Below, one piece after another: positions 62,383-64,000 of a stretch of 64,000 nt of DNA. The notes under the pieces were generated by a model. That model saw only the letters and a list, made by a program, of their open reading frames with translations. It was not told where the DNA came from and searched no databases. The translations under genes and the position numbers were made by a program. The DNA comes from an uncultured Lachnospiraceae bacterium (GTDB lineage: Bacteria; Bacillota; Clostridia; Lachnospirales; Lachnospiraceae). Location of the stretch: NCBI GenBank assembly GCA_910579935.1, contig CAJTVQ010000006.1, positions 68,304-132,303 on the forward strand. Reading direction: 5' to 3'. Positions within the stretch are counted from its first letter, which is position 1. The number at the start of each line of letters is the position of its first letter.

Positions 62383-62877
62383 ATGATTTTATCTATTCAG
62401 TGTGTGGTGTGTTGTTTGCTTTTTACATTAGCAATTCTACCGGCACAATATAAAGACCCTATCAATATGATTATATCTTATCCGCCTAAGATTAGACAAA
62501 GAGTGGAAGAATTACCACAATACAAAGGAATGATTAAGCAAAGAAAAAAAACTCATGTAGTCAAAAAAATATTTGGGTTAATATTTTTTGTTATTATTTT
62601 ATGCTTCGTTGCCTATTTGTCTGGATGTAGGAGCTTTAATACAACCTTTATTCATGTATTTATCATATTTTTTGTTGTGAATATCTATGATTTGATTGTT
62701 TTGGATTTGGGGGTTTTCTGTCATAGTAAGAAGTTGAGAATATCTGGCACAGAAGATATGGAAAAAGAATATAAAGATTATATGTTCCATGCGAGAGGTA
62801 CTTGTATTGGAATTGTTTTAGGGTTAGTAGCAGCATTGTTATCGGGATGCATAATACATTTTTGTTTTGCAGTATAA
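62383..62877 (+). CDS. membrane protein of unknown function
   Basis: A 164-residue membrane protein. ATG 62383 has AGGAGGT upstream; the frame opens earlier at 62365. Helices lie at about residues 2-20, 65-88, 93-115 and 138-162, and a basic inside loop (KQRKKTHVVKK) is near 60. No family was recognised. It ends 44 bases before the group II intron start. Confidence 0.65.
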   Translation: MILSIQCVVCCLLFTLAILPAQYKDPINMIISYPPKIRQRVEELPQYKGMIKQRKKTHVVKKIFGLIFFVIILCFVAYLSGCRSFNTTFIHVFIIFFVVNIYDLIVLDLGVFCHSKKLRISGTEDMEKEYKDYMFHARGTCIGIVLGLVAALLSGCIIHFCFAV

Positions 62878-62921
62878 AATTCCCATTTGTCGGGAAGTTG
62901 CAAAAGTGAAAAATCGGAATT

Positions 62922-63566
62922 GTGCGCCCAGACGAAGGGCGGGTAGTCTAGCAGGTGAGAAGCCTGTCTGCGAAGGTCTAACCAACCAGCAGTAGCGAGT
63001 CTTGGGTGGGCTGCAGTAATGTTGCCTGCTAAGCGTAGACAGCGAGAAGATAGGGAAAGTGATTGAGCCTCGAAATTTTGACATTCGGAGGGCTGACGCT
63101 CTAATTTCGGCGGAAAGCAACACAGGCGGCATTGCTATGGTGAGATGCAGTCTGCTTCTGCGGGGTCAAAGAGCTTTTCATGTTTTTACATTGTGACTAC
63201 CCAGTCAACTGGGGAGAGCCTGATGTCCCTTGTTTTCAAGTATGGCGGACAACGCTGAAACGGAGGATGCCAAACAGGTGTCAGGCAGTCGGATAGCTTC
63301 ATAGTACCGAAGAAGCCGGGTAACTCCGGTGGAGGGAAGGAGGTTACATAACAACGGTCTCTCTGAGGGCACATCAGCCGTACTCAGGGGCGGAGGTACT
63401 GATGGAAACGAAATTGGAGAGAATAGCAGACAAATCGGCTCATGAGCCGAAACCGGAATCCACATCTTTGTACCATCTGATAAATAAAGAACTGCTAATG
63501 CAATGCCACAGGGAACTGGACGGCAGCAAGGCAGCGGGGATTGATGAAGTGACAAAGAAGCTTAAG
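62922..63566 (+). mobile_element. group II intron, 5' part, truncated
   Basis: The element starts GTGCGCCCAGACG, a typical group II intron 5' end. A long structured non-coding stretch follows (domain I-type sequence, many short palindromes). The start of the intron-encoded protein is at 63402. The intron stops near 63566 after about 53 codons of the reverse transcriptase; the catalytic domains and domain V are missing. It cannot splice on its own. Confidence 0.75.
63402..63562 (+). pseudogene. group II intron reverse transcriptase/maturase, N-terminal fragment
   Basis: METKLERIADKSAHEPKPES and the following YHLINKELLMQCHRELDGS with KAAGIDEVTK match the N-terminal segment before the first RT motif. 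The frame continues to 63776 only through antisense recombinase sequence. Inactive. Confidence 0.8.
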
Positions 63567-64000
63567 GTAATAAGAGGTTTCTTCAAATCCCTCATGGCCA
63601 AGCACCGTCTTCATATATGGAAGATATGCCATAAGATCTTTTCCTTCGTCTGTCCACTTACGGAGAAGGTTCACGCAGTAGGTATGACGGAAGTCGTGGA
63701 CGCGCGGACCACGGCCGGTATGTGGGATGCCTGCTTTTTCCAGATATCTCCTGAAGTTCCGGTATACATTTACTAATGACATCGGCTGGCCGGGACGTAT
63801 CATAAAAAAGTACTCATCCTCTGGCGAGGAAGAATGAATCTTCCTTATCAGTTCCACGCACCTGGCAGTAAGCCACGGGTGGAGAGGGACAATACGGTCT
63901 TTAAGGAGTCCATTGAACTGTGCCAGGGAGCTTAAGGAATCCAGGTCCAGGGTATAGAGCCAGGTTTCCTTGAGCGTCCGGAACTGGCGTTCTATCTTAG
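63562..64000 (-). pseudogene. chimeric fragment: DDE transposase tail joined to tyrosine recombinase
   Basis: One continuous minus-strand frame enters from beyond the window. At 64000-63900 it reads KIERQFRTLKETWLYTLDLD and SLAQFNGLL, the C-terminus of a DDE-type transposase. From about 63900 it becomes a tyrosine recombinase: KDRIVPLHPWLTARCVELI, the HDFRHTYCVNLL box (HxxR) and LGHEGFEETSYYLKL (GH and the nucleophile Tyr). It is cut off at the intron junction near 63562. Each half is truncated. The remainder lies to the right of the window. Confidence 0.7.

Overview
The window looks like a chromosomal segment of a spore-forming, probably motile Gram-positive of the class Clostridia, most likely family Lachnospiraceae. 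The evidence is an orphan spoVAC behind a sigma-G-like promoter, chemoreceptors, DegV, DUF975, Bce-type transporter modules, a GHKL/LytTR pair, GGAGG-type ribosome-binding sites and moderate GC. The species cannot be named from sequence alone.

Layout. 1-5 kb: a frameshifted chemoreceptor, then secA and prfB; prfB carries a programmed +1 frameshift. 5-8.4 kb (minus): two membrane proteins, an HExxH protein and a small membrane protein. 8.5-12 kb: tex and degV converge on one terminator. 12-14.3 kb: spoVAC, a GH43-like protein and a secreted Cys/His-rich acidic-repeat protein. 14.6-19.3 kb: sugar-binding lipoprotein plus chemoreceptor, and an ABC-F ATPase. 19.7-22.9 kb: one-permease OpuC-like importer and a membrane-linked XRE regulator. 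23-29 kb: truncated Rpn-family gene, purA-lysR-HAD run, small genes, Spx/ArsC-like protein. 29-34 kb: two-component system and FtsX-type ABC exporter. 34.6-37.1 kb: GH2 beta-mannosidase.

37.3-47.9 kb is the most striking block. It encodes a MoxR AAA+ ATPase, a DUF5682 protein, a VWA protein, a protein with two SWIM zinc motifs, a 110-residue protein and a 1234-residue DUF4132 protein. It resembles the uncharacterised E. coli yehI/yehLMPQ genes in content and order.

48-53.5 kb (minus): HD-domain protein and a complete Bce-type permease/ATPase/kinase/regulator module. 53.6-54.6 kb: two decayed genes. 54.7-59.4 kb: a LytTR regulator and GHKL kinase followed by three unknown proteins. The same paired direct repeat (core near TTTNGTGCAA, 20-base period) lies upstream of the regulator and upstream of the first unknown gene, which suggests a self-contained signalling regulon. 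59.4-60.3 kb: CPBP protease. 60.4-62.9 kb: an AT-rich island with excisionase-like debris, an AraC gene broken by a stop codon, a transglutaminase-like protein and a membrane protein. 62.9-64 kb: a truncated group II intron abutting a chimera of tyrosine recombinase and transposase fragments.

Two miniature inverted-repeat families are scattered through the window. Family A has three copies (144, 123 and 69 bp), each flanked by a perfect 8-bp target duplication. Family B has one complete 157-bp copy with exact 19-bp terminal repeats, plus fragments. They lie at gene ends and promoters, including next to the secA promoter and inside the yeh-like cluster.
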